DNA of 64,000 bases, taken from positions 1 through 64,000 of the forward strand of contig JBOZRQ010000054.1 of NCBI GenBank assembly GCA_050789255.1. Direction: 5' to 3'. The notes below the pieces were generated by a model. It was not told where the DNA came from. It ran no database searches and was given only the letters and a program-made list of their open reading frames with translations. Every line of letters starts with the position of its first letter. Position 1 is the stretch's first letter. The stretch is from JBOZRQ01 sp050789255. GTDB taxonomy: Bacteria; Bacillota; Sulfobacillia; Symbiobacteriales; Symbiobacteriaceae. The position numbers and the translations under genes were made by a program. Of the stretch, positions 50,626 through 59,973 are shown one piece after another.

Positions 50626-50640
50626 AGGAGGAGCCCATCC

Positions 50641-51438
50641 ATGCAGCAGCTAGATCGTCATATCAAAGAGTCGTTGACCCATACAGCCAATCGCGTCGAG
50701 GTACCTGCCGCCGTATTTACCGCGGCTCGAGCTGCCGTGGTGGCACCCTCAGTGAAGCCGGCCCGCCCTCGGACACACCGGCTGTGGCACTTGGTCGCGG
50801 TAGCCGCCGCTGCCGTGTGTGCACTGGGATTCGCCACACCGTTCGTGAAAGCCGTCGTACCTGGCCTGAGAGTGAAGATCGAGGCTGCCGACCAGGGCCA
50901 GTTCGGCTCCTATGGCAACATCGACCTGGGTACCCCTGCTCCTGAGAAGCAGGTGACGACCCTGTCCGAAGCGAGCGATTGGCTCGGCAGGCCGATCACC
51001 CTCCCCATGGGTCGGACCGAGGCAGTTCTCAACCTGTGGAGCCGGTACAACAAGATCGAAAACATCTTGGTGGAGAAGGGCATGTGGGCGAAGTTTCATC
51101 TCGACGGTGAACCAATCGCACCCGAAGGCACCGGCTACCTCATCAGTGCAGACGCTGCGGCGAAGCATGGACCGGACGTGACCGTGTCGGCCCTCGTCCG
51201 CCCAGTCGATGACGCTGAGATCAGCTTCCGCTCCGGCCCCGGATACAAGGTGACGGAGACACAGGTGGCGGTCCACGGCGCCCCGGCAAAACTGATCATG
51301 ATGTCCGGCAACGCTGGGGCAGAGGAGCAATACCTGATTTGGTCGATCGAAGGCGTGACCTATGTGGTCAACCAAGGTGGCGGCACGCCTCTGGTGGCCA
51401 CGGATAAGCTGATTGCGTTTGCGGAGTCGTTCAAGTAG
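50641..51438 (+). CDS. Putative anti-sigma factor, single-span, DUF4367-like C-terminus
   Basis: A 265-residue protein. Residues 1-50 are cytoplasmic with no zinc motif. One membrane helix follows (LWHLVAVAAAAVCALGFATP). The extracytoplasmic part ends in a domain resembling DUF4367 (YKVTETQVAVHGAPAKLIMM, EEQYLIWSIEGVTYVVNQGG). AAAGGAGGAG precedes the ATG. Its position right behind an ECF gene makes an anti-sigma role likely. Confidence 0.82.
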   Translation: MQQLDRHIKESLTHTANRVEVPAAVFTAARAAVVAPSVKPARPRTHRLWHLVAVAAAAVCALGFATPFVKAVVPGLRVKIEAADQGQFGSYGNIDLGTPAPEKQVTTLSEASDWLGRPITLPMGRTEAVLNLWSRYNKIENILVEKGMWAKFHLDGEPIAPEGTGYLISADAAAKHGPDVTVSALVRPVDDAEISFRSGPGYKVTETQVAVHGAPAKLIMMSGNAGAEEQYLIWSIEGVTYVVNQGGGTPLVATDKLIAFAESFK

Positions 51439-51445
51439 GCTCATA

Positions 51446-51483
51446 GCATACGGCCCACCCGCATGAGCGGGTGGGCCGTATGC
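51446..51483. terminator. Bidirectional hairpin after the ECF/anti-sigma operon
   Basis: A 17-bp perfect stem (GCATACGGCCCACCCGC and its complement) closes a 4-nt ATGA loop. It lies 2 nt from the end of recJ. Confidence 0.85.
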
Positions 51484-51484
51484 A

Positions 51485-53752
51485 TTACAGCAGCCCCTTT
51501 TCGATCGCCGGAACGGGCGCCGTCCGCAGGAAGCGGCGGAAGGCCCGGCTCTCGGCGATCAGCTTTCGCATGCGCTCCAGGGCCCGGCTCTCCCGGATGC
51601 CCCGGCCGTCGGAGCGGCGACGGAGGCGGACCAGGTCGCCCGACTCCTCGTCGATGGCCAGGAGGTCGCTCTCGGCCAGGGCGGCCAGGGCCGACCGGAC
51701 GGCGGTCTCCAGCTCGCCCGTGGCGACGGCGAGGCGCGGGACGCTCACCCACGGGTTGTCGGGCAGGGTGTCGGCCAGCAGGCGCATCAGGTTGGGCAGG
51801 AAGCGCTCCTCGTCAGGCGGCGCCTTGGTGGGCCAGGCCAGCACCAGCTGGCGGGCGCCGGTGATCGCAATCGCCTCGTCCAGGAGGCGGGGGCTTGCTG
51901 GCGGCGTCAACATCACCAGTGTCTCGGCCGACTTGAGCTGGAACCGATCTGCGTGGGGTTCCGGTCCCTCAGCGAAGATCAGCGCCTCAGGGAACTCTGC
52001 GAGCGAAGCCCGGCCCCGCCGGTCGATCAGCTCGGGCCGAACCCGCAGCAGGGGTGCGGCCAAGGCAGCCGCAGCGGCCGCGGGCGCCAAGCCGGGCCCC
52101 AGGTGCTCGACGATGATCTGCAGCATCTCTTCGCCATTCCAGCGGTTCAGGCTGGCCCGGTAGAACAGGTCGAACTCGCCGGGCTCCAGCTGCAGGCTGC
52201 CGGCGCCCCACCAGAGCCCGGTGAAGGACTGCTCGCCGTCCCGCAGGACCAGGCGCAGGTGTTTCTCGCCTTGCCCCACGGGCCGGCTGCTCAGCAGCTT
52301 GACCCCGGTCGAGAAGAGCACGGGCGCCGGGTTCGCCTCGCCGAAGGGGGCAGCCCGGCGCAGGTCGTCGTAGAGCTGGCGGTCCAGGTCGGCCAGGGGC
52401 AGGGCGAGGTCGGCTTCTCGGTCGGGCTGGGTGGCGCCGACCTTCGTGCGGCGCCGCACCTCCTCCATGAGGGCGACCCGGAAGAAGGGCAGCCGCTCCT
52501 CCAGCAGGGAGAAGCCCGCTGCCTGAGCATGCCCGCCGTACTTGAGCAGGTGCTCGCCGCAGACCTCCAGCGCCTCGTGCAGGGCGAAGCCCTGGGGCGC
52601 CCGGGCCGAGCCCACCAGCACGCCCGAGCCGTGCTTGCGCGCCATCAGCAGAGCTGGCACGCCATACTCCTCGGCCAGCTTGCCCGCAGCGATGCCAAGC
52701 ACGCCCTCGTGCCACTCGGGCCGGTAGAGCACGATCGCCTGGGCTCCGTGCGCCACCTCCTCGGCGGCGGCCTCCACCACCAGGGCCGTGAGCTTCTTGC
52801 GCTCCTGGTTCAGCTGGTCTAACTCCTGAGCGTATTGCATCGACGATGCATGGTCCTCAGCCAGAAGCAGGCGCACGCCAAGGCCGGCGTCCGCGAGGCG
52901 CCCGGCTGAGTTGAGCCGGGGGACCACCTGGAAGGCCACATCCTCCTCGGTGATCGCCCCGTTCAGCCCGGCCACGGTGAGCAGCGCCTGGAGCCCAGGG
53001 CAGGGCGAGGTGAGCAGGCGGGTCAGGCCCCGCCGGGCCAGCTCCCGGTTGGCGCCGCCCAGCGGCACCACATCCGCAATGATGCCCACCGCCACCAGGT
53101 CAAGCCAGCGGTCCGCCTCGTCGGGCTCCCGGTCCAGCGCCCGCAGCAGTTGACGGGCCACCAGGTAGGCCGTGCCCACGCCGGGCAGCATCCGGCAGGG
53201 GTGGCCCTCCGGCAGGCGCTTGGGGTTGATCACGGCCTCTGCCTCGGGCAGCTCCGGCCCCAGCTCATGGTGGTCGGTCACCACCACCTGCATGCCCAGG
53301 CTGCGGGCGAGCCGCACCTCCTCCAGGTTCTTGATGCCGCAGTCGCAGGTCAGCAGCAGCTGAATGCCCTCGTCGGCCAGGGCCTGCACCGTGCGGGCGT
53401 TCATGCCGTAACCTTCCTTGAAGCGGTTCGGCACGTGCCAGCTGACGCGGGCGCCCAGCGAGGTCAGCAGGCTGACCAGCAGCGCCGTGGAGGTGACGCC
53501 GTCCGTGTCGTAGTCGCCATACACGCAGATGGGGGCGCCCGTCAGGATGGCGCAGACCAGGTGCTCCACGCCCTGCTCCAGGTCAGGCAGGCCGGGGGCG
53601 TCCACATCAATGCCGCCGGTGAGGAAGTCGACCGCCGCCAGCGGGGTGGTGAAGCCCCTGCGGTACAGCAGTTCGGCCAGGGGCCGGCTGCCAACGGCAT
53701 CAACCAGTGACGGCGGCACCTCCGTGGGCCGGGGCCTGCGCCATGTCCGCAT
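51485..53752 (-). CDS. recJ: Single-stranded-DNA exonuclease RecJ
   Basis: A 755-residue protein. DHH motifs: CVYGDYDTDGVTS (about residue 76), LLTCDCGIKN, VVTDHHELGPELPE (about 160) and the DHHA1 loop GGHAQAAGF. An OB-fold region follows (HLRLVLRDGEQSFTGLWW) and a C-terminal region of about 150 residues ends RAFRRFLRTAPVPAIEKGLL. It degrades single-stranded DNA 5' to 3' in recombination and repair with Mn/Mg. GAGGAGGTG precedes the ATG. The nuclease gene ends 20 nt upstream, so the two are an operon. Confidence 0.95.
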   Translation of the reverse strand: MRTWRRPRPTEVPPSLVDAVGSRPLAELLYRRGFTTPLAAVDFLTGGIDVDAPGLPDLEQGVEHLVCAILTGAPICVYGDYDTDGVTSTALLVSLLTSLGARVSWHVPNRFKEGYGMNARTVQALADEGIQLLLTCDCGIKNLEEVRLARSLGMQVVVTDHHELGPELPEAEAVINPKRLPEGHPCRMLPGVGTAYLVARQLLRALDREPDEADRWLDLVAVGIIADVVPLGGANRELARRGLTRLLTSPCPGLQALLTVAGLNGAITEEDVAFQVVPRLNSAGRLADAGLGVRLLLAEDHASSMQYAQELDQLNQERKKLTALVVEAAAEEVAHGAQAIVLYRPEWHEGVLGIAAGKLAEEYGVPALLMARKHGSGVLVGSARAPQGFALHEALEVCGEHLLKYGGHAQAAGFSLLEERLPFFRVALMEEVRRRTKVGATQPDREADLALPLADLDRQLYDDLRRAAPFGEANPAPVLFSTGVKLLSSRPVGQGEKHLRLVLRDGEQSFTGLWWGAGSLQLEPGEFDLFYRASLNRWNGEEMLQIIVEHLGPGLAPAAAAAALAAPLLRVRPELIDRRGRASLAEFPEALIFAEGPEPHADRFQLKSAETLVMLTPPASPRLLDEAIAITGARQLVLAWPTKAPPDEERFLPNLMRLLADTLPDNPWVSVPRLAVATGELETAVRSALAALAESDLLAIDEESGDLVRLRRRSDGRGIRESRALERMRKLIAESRAFRRFLRTAPVPAIEKGLL

Positions 53753-53772
53753 GGGTTCACCTCCTCGTTTCG

Positions 53773-54582
53773 CTAGGGGAGTTCCGGCAGGGTATCCCAG
53801 GAGAGCGAGGCCTCGTGGAGGCTCTCCTCTTCGTCCATGTCGACCTGGGCCGCCCGCCCGCCGTGGCAGATGGGGCGGTACTCGCAGAACTGGCAGTTCT
53901 TCTCGTTGGTGGTCGCCCGGAAGCCCTCCCGCGGCGTGCGCAGAATCAGTGCCACCAGGTTCCGGATGGTCTGCTCATCCGCCGTGTACTGGGCCTCAGC
54001 GTAGTCCAGCCGCTCCCATCGGTGGGGATAGAGCGGATTCCAGTAGATCATCGAGATCTCATCGGGCCGGAAGCGCCCTTTAGGTGAGTACGCGCCGCCC
54101 GCCGCACAGAGCATGAACCGGTAGACGAGTGTTTGAAAGGACTTGGAGAGGCGCTCGCGCTTGGGCATCTTCTTCTGCGTCTTCCAGTCGAAGATCGTGG
54201 CCCGGCCGTTGGGGTCGACCACTACCAGGTCGAACTTGGCCTGCATCTTCAGGTCGGGCCGGTTGAGCCGCAGCTCCAGCTCCGGGTAGAAGCTGCGGTC
54301 GAAGGTGCGCGGCAGAAAGCCGGTTAGCAGGTGGAGCCAGCTGTCGAGCTCGGTCTGCTCCACTGGGTCCGCCACCTGGGCGGGGTCTAGCCCTGCATAG
54401 TAGCGGCGGGCCATCAGGTGGAAGGTGTCGCCCTTCTCGATCGCCTTTCGCTCTTCAGAATTACTGCCCCACGCCTTCGACCAGTACAGGTTGTCGATGT
54501 ACCGAAAGCGGAAACGCAACGGGCAGTAGTCGTAGGTGCCCAGAGCGAGAGCGCTCAGGTGCCGCTCCGATAAAGATTGCAC
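53773..54582 (-). CDS. PD-(D/E)XK nuclease with Cys cluster (Cas4/AddB-nuclease-like)
   Basis: A 269-residue protein. The core nuclease motif is KFDLVVVDPNGRATIFDWKT (Asp then D-W-K). The first Cys is in YDYCPLRFRFRYIDNL and three more in CQFCEYRPIC near the C-terminus, the 4Fe-4S arrangement of Cas4, AddB and RecB-type nucleases. No CRISPR array is present, so a repair role is more likely than Cas4. GTG at 54582 has GGGGGGAG upstream. It is coupled with recJ. The two helicase-like genes at 55349-59524, which lack nuclease domains, are possible partners. Confidence 0.85.
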   Translation of the reverse strand: MQSLSERHLSALALGTYDYCPLRFRFRYIDNLYWSKAWGSNSEERKAIEKGDTFHLMARRYYAGLDPAQVADPVEQTELDSWLHLLTGFLPRTFDRSFYPELELRLNRPDLKMQAKFDLVVVDPNGRATIFDWKTQKKMPKRERLSKSFQTLVYRFMLCAAGGAYSPKGRFRPDEISMIYWNPLYPHRWERLDYAEAQYTADEQTIRNLVALILRTPREGFRATTNEKNCQFCEYRPICHGGRAAQVDMDEEESLHEASLSWDTLPELP

Positions 54583-54662
54583 AGGTTGCTCCCCCCTCTC
54601 CAAAATTCGACAGACTTTTCTAGCTGCTGTTCGGTAGACTGAGCGCACAAGGGGGTGCGCCA

Positions 54663-55352
54663 GTGTCCGTGATTCCTCACGCATGGCGGCAGTCGATCGG
54701 CCTGGCACTGATCTGCCTGATGCTGGGCCTGATCGTCACACTGCAAATGAAAACGCAGGCCAAGGTGCAGCTCACCCTGCGCGAAACCCGCGTCACCGAA
54801 GACATGGTGGCTCAGTTCCTGCAGGTGTCACAGGAGCGCGACCTTCTGCGCGCCGAGCTATACAGACTCCAGGAGCTGGCCTCGCTCCAGGCCACGGCGG
54901 CCCGGCTTGAGGAGGAGCTGCAGCTCGAACTCGCCTCCGCCGGCCTGCTGGAGGTCAAGGGCCCCGGGGTCACCGTCACCCTCGCCGACCTGTCGGACAC
55001 CTCGGCCCGCCAGGTCACAGCGGACGATGTGATGCTGGTGCTCAACGAGCTGCGCGCCGGCGGTGCCGAAGCGATCGCCATCAACGGCGAGCGGGTTACA
55101 GCGCGCCTGCGCGTCGCCCGGGACAGGCTGGCGGCAGTCGCCCCGCTCCGCATTAACGACCTGCACATTACGGGGCCGGTGGAGATCATGGCGGTGGGCG
55201 ACCCGGGCACCCTGGTCGCATCCCTGAACATGCGGGGGGGCGTGGTCTCGTTCCTGACCCCCTGGCTGCATATCGATGTTCAAACCAACGACGAGTTAAT
55301 TATCCCCGCCGCCGCCGAGCCGGTCTACGAGTTTGCCCAGCCGCTGCGTTAG
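54663..55352 (+). CDS. DUF881 family protein
   Basis: A 229-residue protein with one N-terminal membrane helix (QSIGLALICLMLGLIVTLQM), a long coiled coil (QVSQERDLLRAELYRLQELA) and the DUF881 core: LLEVKGPGVTVTLADLSDTS, then LVLNELRAGGAEAIAINGER and GGVVSFLTPWLHIDVQTNDE. Homologues such as B. subtilis YlxW/YlxX stand near division genes; their function is unclear. GTG at 54663 follows GGGGGTG. It is alone here on the plus strand and its stop overlaps the convergent helicase gene by 4 bp. Confidence 0.9.
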   Translation: MSVIPHAWRQSIGLALICLMLGLIVTLQMKTQAKVQLTLRETRVTEDMVAQFLQVSQERDLLRAELYRLQELASLQATAARLEEELQLELASAGLLEVKGPGVTVTLADLSDTSARQVTADDVMLVLNELRAGGAEAIAINGERVTARLRVARDRLAAVAPLRINDLHITGPVEIMAVGDPGTLVASLNMRGGVVSFLTPWLHIDVQTNDELIIPAAAEPVYEFAQPLR

Positions 55353-57532
55353 CGCGCCTCAATGAGTTGCTTCAGGTATAGGTAGGCCAGTGACGGGTGG
55401 ACCGGCTTCCGGTACCGGTCCTCGAGGTGGCAGGAGAGCATAAGGTTCTCCCGGGCGCGAGTGATCGCCACGTAAAGCAGGCGGAGCCGCTCAGCGATCA
55501 GCTCAATCTTGGCGCGGCTTACGGGGTTCTCCTCCGACTCCTCGCCAAGCACCTCCGCCAGTTCGGCCAGGGCCAGCGCCTCGGGGTTAATCACCTCGTC
55601 CGGCAGGAACCACAGCTCGCTGCGCACCTTATCGGTGGCCACGCTCGGGTACTCCCCGCGGGTCAGGGCGCCCACGAACACGGTATCCCACTCCAGCCCC
55701 TTCGCCGAGTGGCAGGTGGTCACGTAGATCACCCCCGGCAGGGGCTTAAAGCCTTTGCGGTCGTACATGGTGTCCGAGAACTTGCCCATGGCCTGGAGGT
55801 CTTCGTGAATCCCTTGCACGGCGTCGGGCAGGCCGAAGGCGGGGTGCTCCTGGAGCAGCCGCCGCACCCGCAGCGACAGGTGGTGGGCAATGGAGAGCTC
55901 CTCGCCCTTCAGCTCCATGTCGCCAGCGAGCATAATCACCAGCTCATCGGCGGGAATGATCGACTGCGGCAGCCAGCGCGCCAGGCGCTCAAGCGCTTCC
56001 TGTAGGGCGATATCGCCCCGGCTCTCAGGCGAGGCCTCATAGAGCGCCGAGAAGGGCGCCGACCCATCGAGCGGGTAGAAAAGCTCCTCCGGCCGGCTCC
56101 CCTTGATGAAGGGGGCAAAGGGCGCATCCTGCGGGTTGGGCAGGCCCATCAGGTGGCCCAGCGCCCGCAGCATTCGGTCCGGCTCGTGGGGCACAGCCAG
56201 GAACTCCATCACCGAAAGAAGGTCCATGGTGGTCTGCTGCCGTTCGGGCGCCGTCGGGCCGCCTAGCTGGCGCACCTTGACATCTTGCTGCTCCAGCAGC
56301 TCCACCATGGTGGTGGCCATGGCGTTGGTCGGCATCAGCACGGCCATGGTGGAGCCAGGGTAGCGGTTGATGGTCTTGGCCGCGGCCGATGCGATTCCCT
56401 GGAGCTCCTTCTCGTGGCTCTCGTAGGTGCGGGCGAGGATCTTGTAGCCGTCGGGCCTTGGGTTGGCCGGCACAAAGTCGATGGGGACCGGCTCAATGCG
56501 CTGATCCTCCAGGGCCGTGCGCAGCCGTGGCTCGGGGTGGTGGTTGCGGGTCCAGTCGACCAGGGCGTTGGCCAGGTCGATGATATCCGGGCTGCTCCGG
56601 CCCGCCATGGTGAGCGGCCGGGTCATTACGTCAGGCTCCCGGGTGAAGCGACGGAACAGGTCGGGCTCCGCCGAGGTAAAGGTCCCCATGATCGCCTGGT
56701 TGGCGTCGCCCACCCGCACCAGGTTGCCGTCCGGCCCGGCGAGGAGCTTCAGGACCTCCTCCTGGAGCCGGTAGGAGTCCTGGGCCTCATCTTCAAAGAT
56801 GTAGGTCCACTTCTGGCGCAGCCGGTGCAGCAGCTCGGAGTCCTGGCTGAGCAGCTGGTGGGCGCCCAGCATCAGGTCGCCGAAGTCGACGGCGCCCTCC
56901 ATGGCCAGCTCCCGCTGGTAGTCGGCATACACGTCGGCGGCCCAACGAAGGGCCGAGGTCTCGTGCAGGTGGCGGGTCAGCCCGTAAGCGGCCTGCGGGT
57001 TGAGCTTGCGGCTCTTGAAGGCCTGGATCAGCGTGCGGATGATATCCTGGGTCTTCTGCTCCCAATTCTCCTCGGCGTTGTCTCGCCAGCGACCCTTAAG
57101 GTCGGGCTTGATCATCTCTTCCCAGACGACCCGGTTGCGGCCGATCCAGCTGCGGGTCAGGCGCCCGAGCAGCGCCTTGAGCCCCGCCTCATCCATAATG
57201 GTGAAGTTGTCGGACCAGCCGATCGCATCGGGGCGCTCCCGCACGATGTTCATGGCCAGCGAGTGGATGGTGCGCACCTCGTAGCCCTGGTGCCGGGGGT
57301 AGCCCCGCTGGTCCAGGAACTCGCCAATGCGGCTGCGGAAGTTGCCCACGGCCGAGTTGGTGTAGGTGACGATCAGGACCTTGCCGGGCTCGTGGAGCCC
57401 TTCGGCGATCAGGTCGGCGGCGAGGTAGGCCAGCACCGTGGTCTTGCCGGCGCCCGGCACGGCCGGGACCGCCATATACCCGTTGCGGTAAGCCACCACA
57501 CGCTGTTGGTCAGGGCGTAAGGTGAAGGCCAT
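55349..57532 (-). CDS. UvrD/AddA-like SF1 helicase without nuclease domain
   Basis: A 727-residue protein. Motif I VPGAGKTT near residue 28; Ia TYTNSAVGNFRSRI; II FEDEAQDSYRLQ; III VGDANQAIMGTF; V TTCHSAKGLEWDTVFVG; VI LLYVAITRARENLML. The nucleic-acid motif IV is unusual (MAGRSS where QNYRS is typical). There is no C-terminal PD-(D/E)XK domain. It starts 3 nt after the AddB-like gene stops, with GGAGG 13 nt back. The pairing looks like AddB-AddA with the nuclease removed. Confidence 0.88.
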   Translation of the reverse strand: MAFTLRPDQQRVVAYRNGYMAVPAVPGAGKTTVLAYLAADLIAEGLHEPGKVLIVTYTNSAVGNFRSRIGEFLDQRGYPRHQGYEVRTIHSLAMNIVRERPDAIGWSDNFTIMDEAGLKALLGRLTRSWIGRNRVVWEEMIKPDLKGRWRDNAEENWEQKTQDIIRTLIQAFKSRKLNPQAAYGLTRHLHETSALRWAADVYADYQRELAMEGAVDFGDLMLGAHQLLSQDSELLHRLRQKWTYIFEDEAQDSYRLQEEVLKLLAGPDGNLVRVGDANQAIMGTFTSAEPDLFRRFTREPDVMTRPLTMAGRSSPDIIDLANALVDWTRNHHPEPRLRTALEDQRIEPVPIDFVPANPRPDGYKILARTYESHEKELQGIASAAAKTINRYPGSTMAVLMPTNAMATTMVELLEQQDVKVRQLGGPTAPERQQTTMDLLSVMEFLAVPHEPDRMLRALGHLMGLPNPQDAPFAPFIKGSRPEELFYPLDGSAPFSALYEASPESRGDIALQEALERLARWLPQSIIPADELVIMLAGDMELKGEELSIAHHLSLRVRRLLQEHPAFGLPDAVQGIHEDLQAMGKFSDTMYDRKGFKPLPGVIYVTTCHSAKGLEWDTVFVGALTRGEYPSVATDKVRSELWFLPDEVINPEALALAELAEVLGEESEENPVSRAKIELIAERLRLLYVAITRARENLMLSCHLEDRYRKPVHPSLAYLYLKQLIEAR

Positions 57533-57535
57533 GGG

Positions 57536-59524
57536 TTACAGCCGACCTCCCTTCTCCCGCACCAGGTCGGAGAAGGCCTCGGCGAGGCCGCCCTCCTGCT
57601 CCTGCCCCCAGGCGCTCAGGCTGCACTCCGCCAAAATGATGCGGCCCGTGCAGCGGCGCACCAGGGCGCGCACCGTGCGGGCGCCGTTCCCCTGGCGGAT
57701 GCGGTTGTTGCGGCTGTCGGTCCAGCGCTCGCCCTCCTCCCAGCGGCGGGAGAGCACGTGCGGGTTGGCCAGCTCCTTCACGTCGTTGGGGTACCAGCCA
57801 TCGCCGGAGATGTCGGTCCAAATCTGATACTGCGAGGAGAGCCGGCTGGTCAGGTAGGCGAACGGGGTCGCCAGGGTGACGGCATCCCTCGCGGGATCGT
57901 ACGCCTCCAGGGGCTCGGCGGCGACCGTGCCCTCGGTGAGCATCTTTACGTACTCCTGCCCGTAGGCCCCGGGGCCGAACCGTTCCATGGCCTGGCGGAA
58001 GCGGTGCGCCGAGATCAGCAACTGCTGGCAGGCGTGGAGCTGCTCCACGGTCAGGTCGCCCACCAGGGGCGCCATCACCTCGGCGACGGCGGCCTGGGCG
58101 AACTCGTCGGTGGCCCACTCGCCGCGCACCCGGGCCTCGTGGATCCACTTGCGCAGGTACTCGTAGGCCTCGGCCCGCTCGTAGCCAATGCGCCTGCGCA
58201 GGCCGGTCTCGTCGAGGTCGGGCAGGTCGCCCGAGCGCCAGATGGCGTCACCCAGGATCGAGGCCCGCACCGGGTCCAGCTTGAGCAGCAGCTGCATGGC
58301 GTTGGCAAAGGAGCCCGCCGAGTCGCGGGGGATGTTCCACTGCGGGTGGACCAGACCTGCCAGGGTGATGATCGCCCGGGCGTACGGCTCATCGACCAGG
58401 CGGCGGGACAGGCTCAGGTTCTGGACGGCGGTGCCGCGGGCGCCAAGCACCCGGCGGGCGGTCACCTCCAGCGCCTTGTCGATATGCGGGCTGAGCAGCA
58501 CAATCTGGCCGGCGGGCACGCCCCGGTCCAGCAACTCCCCGACCTTCTCCAGCACCTGGGTGAGCATGTCGCCCCGCAGGTCGGTCGCGATGCGCGCCTC
58601 GACGATCTCGGTGAAGCGCTTGGTGGGGCGGCGCCCCATGATGCGCTCGGCCAGCGCCTCGCCGAACTCGAAGGCCTCAGGCGAGCAGGTGTGGGAGCCA
58701 GTCAGCTCGATCACCTCGGCCCCGGGCCGGAAGCGGGTCATAGCAGAGACCGGGTCGGCGCCCATGAAGCCGGCGTGGCCGCCGTCGGTGCCGAAGGCGA
58801 ACACGGCCTGCTCCAACTGCGAGGCCAGGGCGCCCAGGAAGTCCTGCTCGGCTGGGACCGATTCATCCAGATCGTCGACGAGCAGGAAGCGGTAGCGGCC
58901 CTTCAGGTGCTCCAGGTACGGAGCATGCTGCATCAGCACGCCCGTGAAGAGCTGCAGGGAGAGACCGTAGTCCAGAATGCCCGCCTCCAAGCAGTTCTCC
59001 CGGAAGTTCTCCAGCAGGGCCTGCACGGTGTCGTAGAGCCCGGCCTTGTCGGCCCGGTCGGCCATGGTCAGGCGCCGGGCCATCTCCCCGGCTGAGAGGC
59101 CAGCGGAGGAGGCCACGGTGCTCAGGTTGCTGGCGATCTGAATGGCCACGCGCTGGGGTCCGGCCTTCAGCTGGGCACTGAACTCCGGCGCCACCGGCTC
59201 AACCAGGGCGCGCATGAGGTGATGGGCGATTTCAACGTTGAGGAACTCGGGCCGCACCCAGGACTTCAGCTGCGGCACAGCCGCCTGTACCGGCGCCCAA
59301 AACAAATTGAGCTCGCGCTGCAAAAACCCAAAGAAGCTGTGCGCCTCAATCGGTCCATGCGCCTCGAGCTTGAGATTCTTCCGCCAGAAGGATGAGTGAG
59401 CCGCTCCGGCGGTGAGCACCAGCACCTGGTCGGTGCGGGCGCCGCTGCGTACCCACTCGTAGTAGCGCCGCATGAGCGCCGAAGTCTTGCCGGCCCCGGT
59501 GGGGCCAAGGATCAGCGTGGGCAC
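57536..59524 (-). CDS. AddB-like P-loop protein, partner of the UvrD-like helicase
   Basis: A 662-residue protein. It opens VPTLILGPTGAGKTSALMRR, a Walker A like that of AddB. A motif II-like FLLVDDLDESVPAEQDF stands near residue 260. Other SF1 motifs are weak, as in AddB, whose helicase is inactive. It ends CTGRIILAECSLSAWGQEQE with no nuclease domain or Cys cluster. GTG at 59524 has AAGGAGG about 9 nt upstream. It is followed at 3 nt by the helicase. A scaffold that scans DNA for the helicase is plausible; direct proof is absent. Confidence 0.72.
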   Translation of the reverse strand: MPTLILGPTGAGKTSALMRRYYEWVRSGARTDQVLVLTAGAAHSSFWRKNLKLEAHGPIEAHSFFGFLQRELNLFWAPVQAAVPQLKSWVRPEFLNVEIAHHLMRALVEPVAPEFSAQLKAGPQRVAIQIASNLSTVASSAGLSAGEMARRLTMADRADKAGLYDTVQALLENFRENCLEAGILDYGLSLQLFTGVLMQHAPYLEHLKGRYRFLLVDDLDESVPAEQDFLGALASQLEQAVFAFGTDGGHAGFMGADPVSAMTRFRPGAEVIELTGSHTCSPEAFEFGEALAERIMGRRPTKRFTEIVEARIATDLRGDMLTQVLEKVGELLDRGVPAGQIVLLSPHIDKALEVTARRVLGARGTAVQNLSLSRRLVDEPYARAIITLAGLVHPQWNIPRDSAGSFANAMQLLLKLDPVRASILGDAIWRSGDLPDLDETGLRRRIGYERAEAYEYLRKWIHEARVRGEWATDEFAQAAVAEVMAPLVGDLTVEQLHACQQLLISAHRFRQAMERFGPGAYGQEYVKMLTEGTVAAEPLEAYDPARDAVTLATPFAYLTSRLSSQYQIWTDISGDGWYPNDVKELANPHVLSRRWEEGERWTDSRNNRIRQGNGARTVRALVRRCTGRIILAECSLSAWGQEQEGGLAEAFSDLVREKGGRL

Positions 59525-59676
59525 CGAGCCCACCTCCTTCTTTTGATAAGTACGTCTACTAGTCGTTAAATCCTCTTGTTCCAAGCCAGGAGGAAACGTT
59601 ACCAGCGAGCCGAAGAACTCCTTACTGGGAGGCAGGCCGCTGACACACCGGGTTGGGCGGCAGAAGTGCATCTAAG

Positions 59677-59901
59677 ATGCATCCAGCGCATCAGGGTAGC
59701 CCGACGCATTCGTCGGCGACCTGCAAAGCGGCGCCCGAGGGAGCCGTACCCGAGGAGGACGGGTCAGGACGACCCGTCCGACCCGCTGAACGGGCCGCCT
59801 GCGTTCAGGACGTACGTCAGGCGGCCCCGGCTCCATCGGGCGCCGCGCCATTCCTGCTCCGGAGCCGACGGAGCGGCGGCACCCTTATGCGTTGGATGCA
59901 T
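59677..59901 (+). ncRNA. Structured repeat element, copy 2
   Basis: P1 is 21 bp (59677-59697 with 59881-59901, one mismatch and one G-U). P2 is CGTCGGC (59711-59717) with GCCGACG (59864-59870), a compensatory change from copy 1. P3 is GCGGCGCCCGA (59728-59738) with TCGGGCGCCGC (59836-59846). Two inner hairpins follow: GGACGGGTC/GACCCGTCC and GGGCCGCCTG/CAGGCGGCCC. Joints GACCTGCAAA and CATTCCTGCTCCGGA match copy 1. Inner hairpins differ in sequence from copy 1 although a fold is kept. Confidence 0.6.
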
Positions 59902-59919
59902 GGACATGCACGGCTTGCC

Positions 59920-59937
59920 GACAAACCGGGGTTTGTC
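59920..59937. promoter_or_regulatory. Inverted repeat GACAAAC-CGGG-GTTTGTC before the AraC gene
   Basis: Perfect 7-bp arms 20 bp ahead of the AraC gene's SD. A likely autoregulatory site or leader hairpin. Confidence 0.4.
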
Positions 59938-59973
59938 AGCTGGGCTGACTCCCTAAGGAGAGGGAGAACGTAC

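Noticed and set aside
53773..54582. Cas4 as part of a CRISPR-Cas locus
   Set aside because: No repeats, Cas1, Cas2 or effector genes are present; the neighbours are repair genes.
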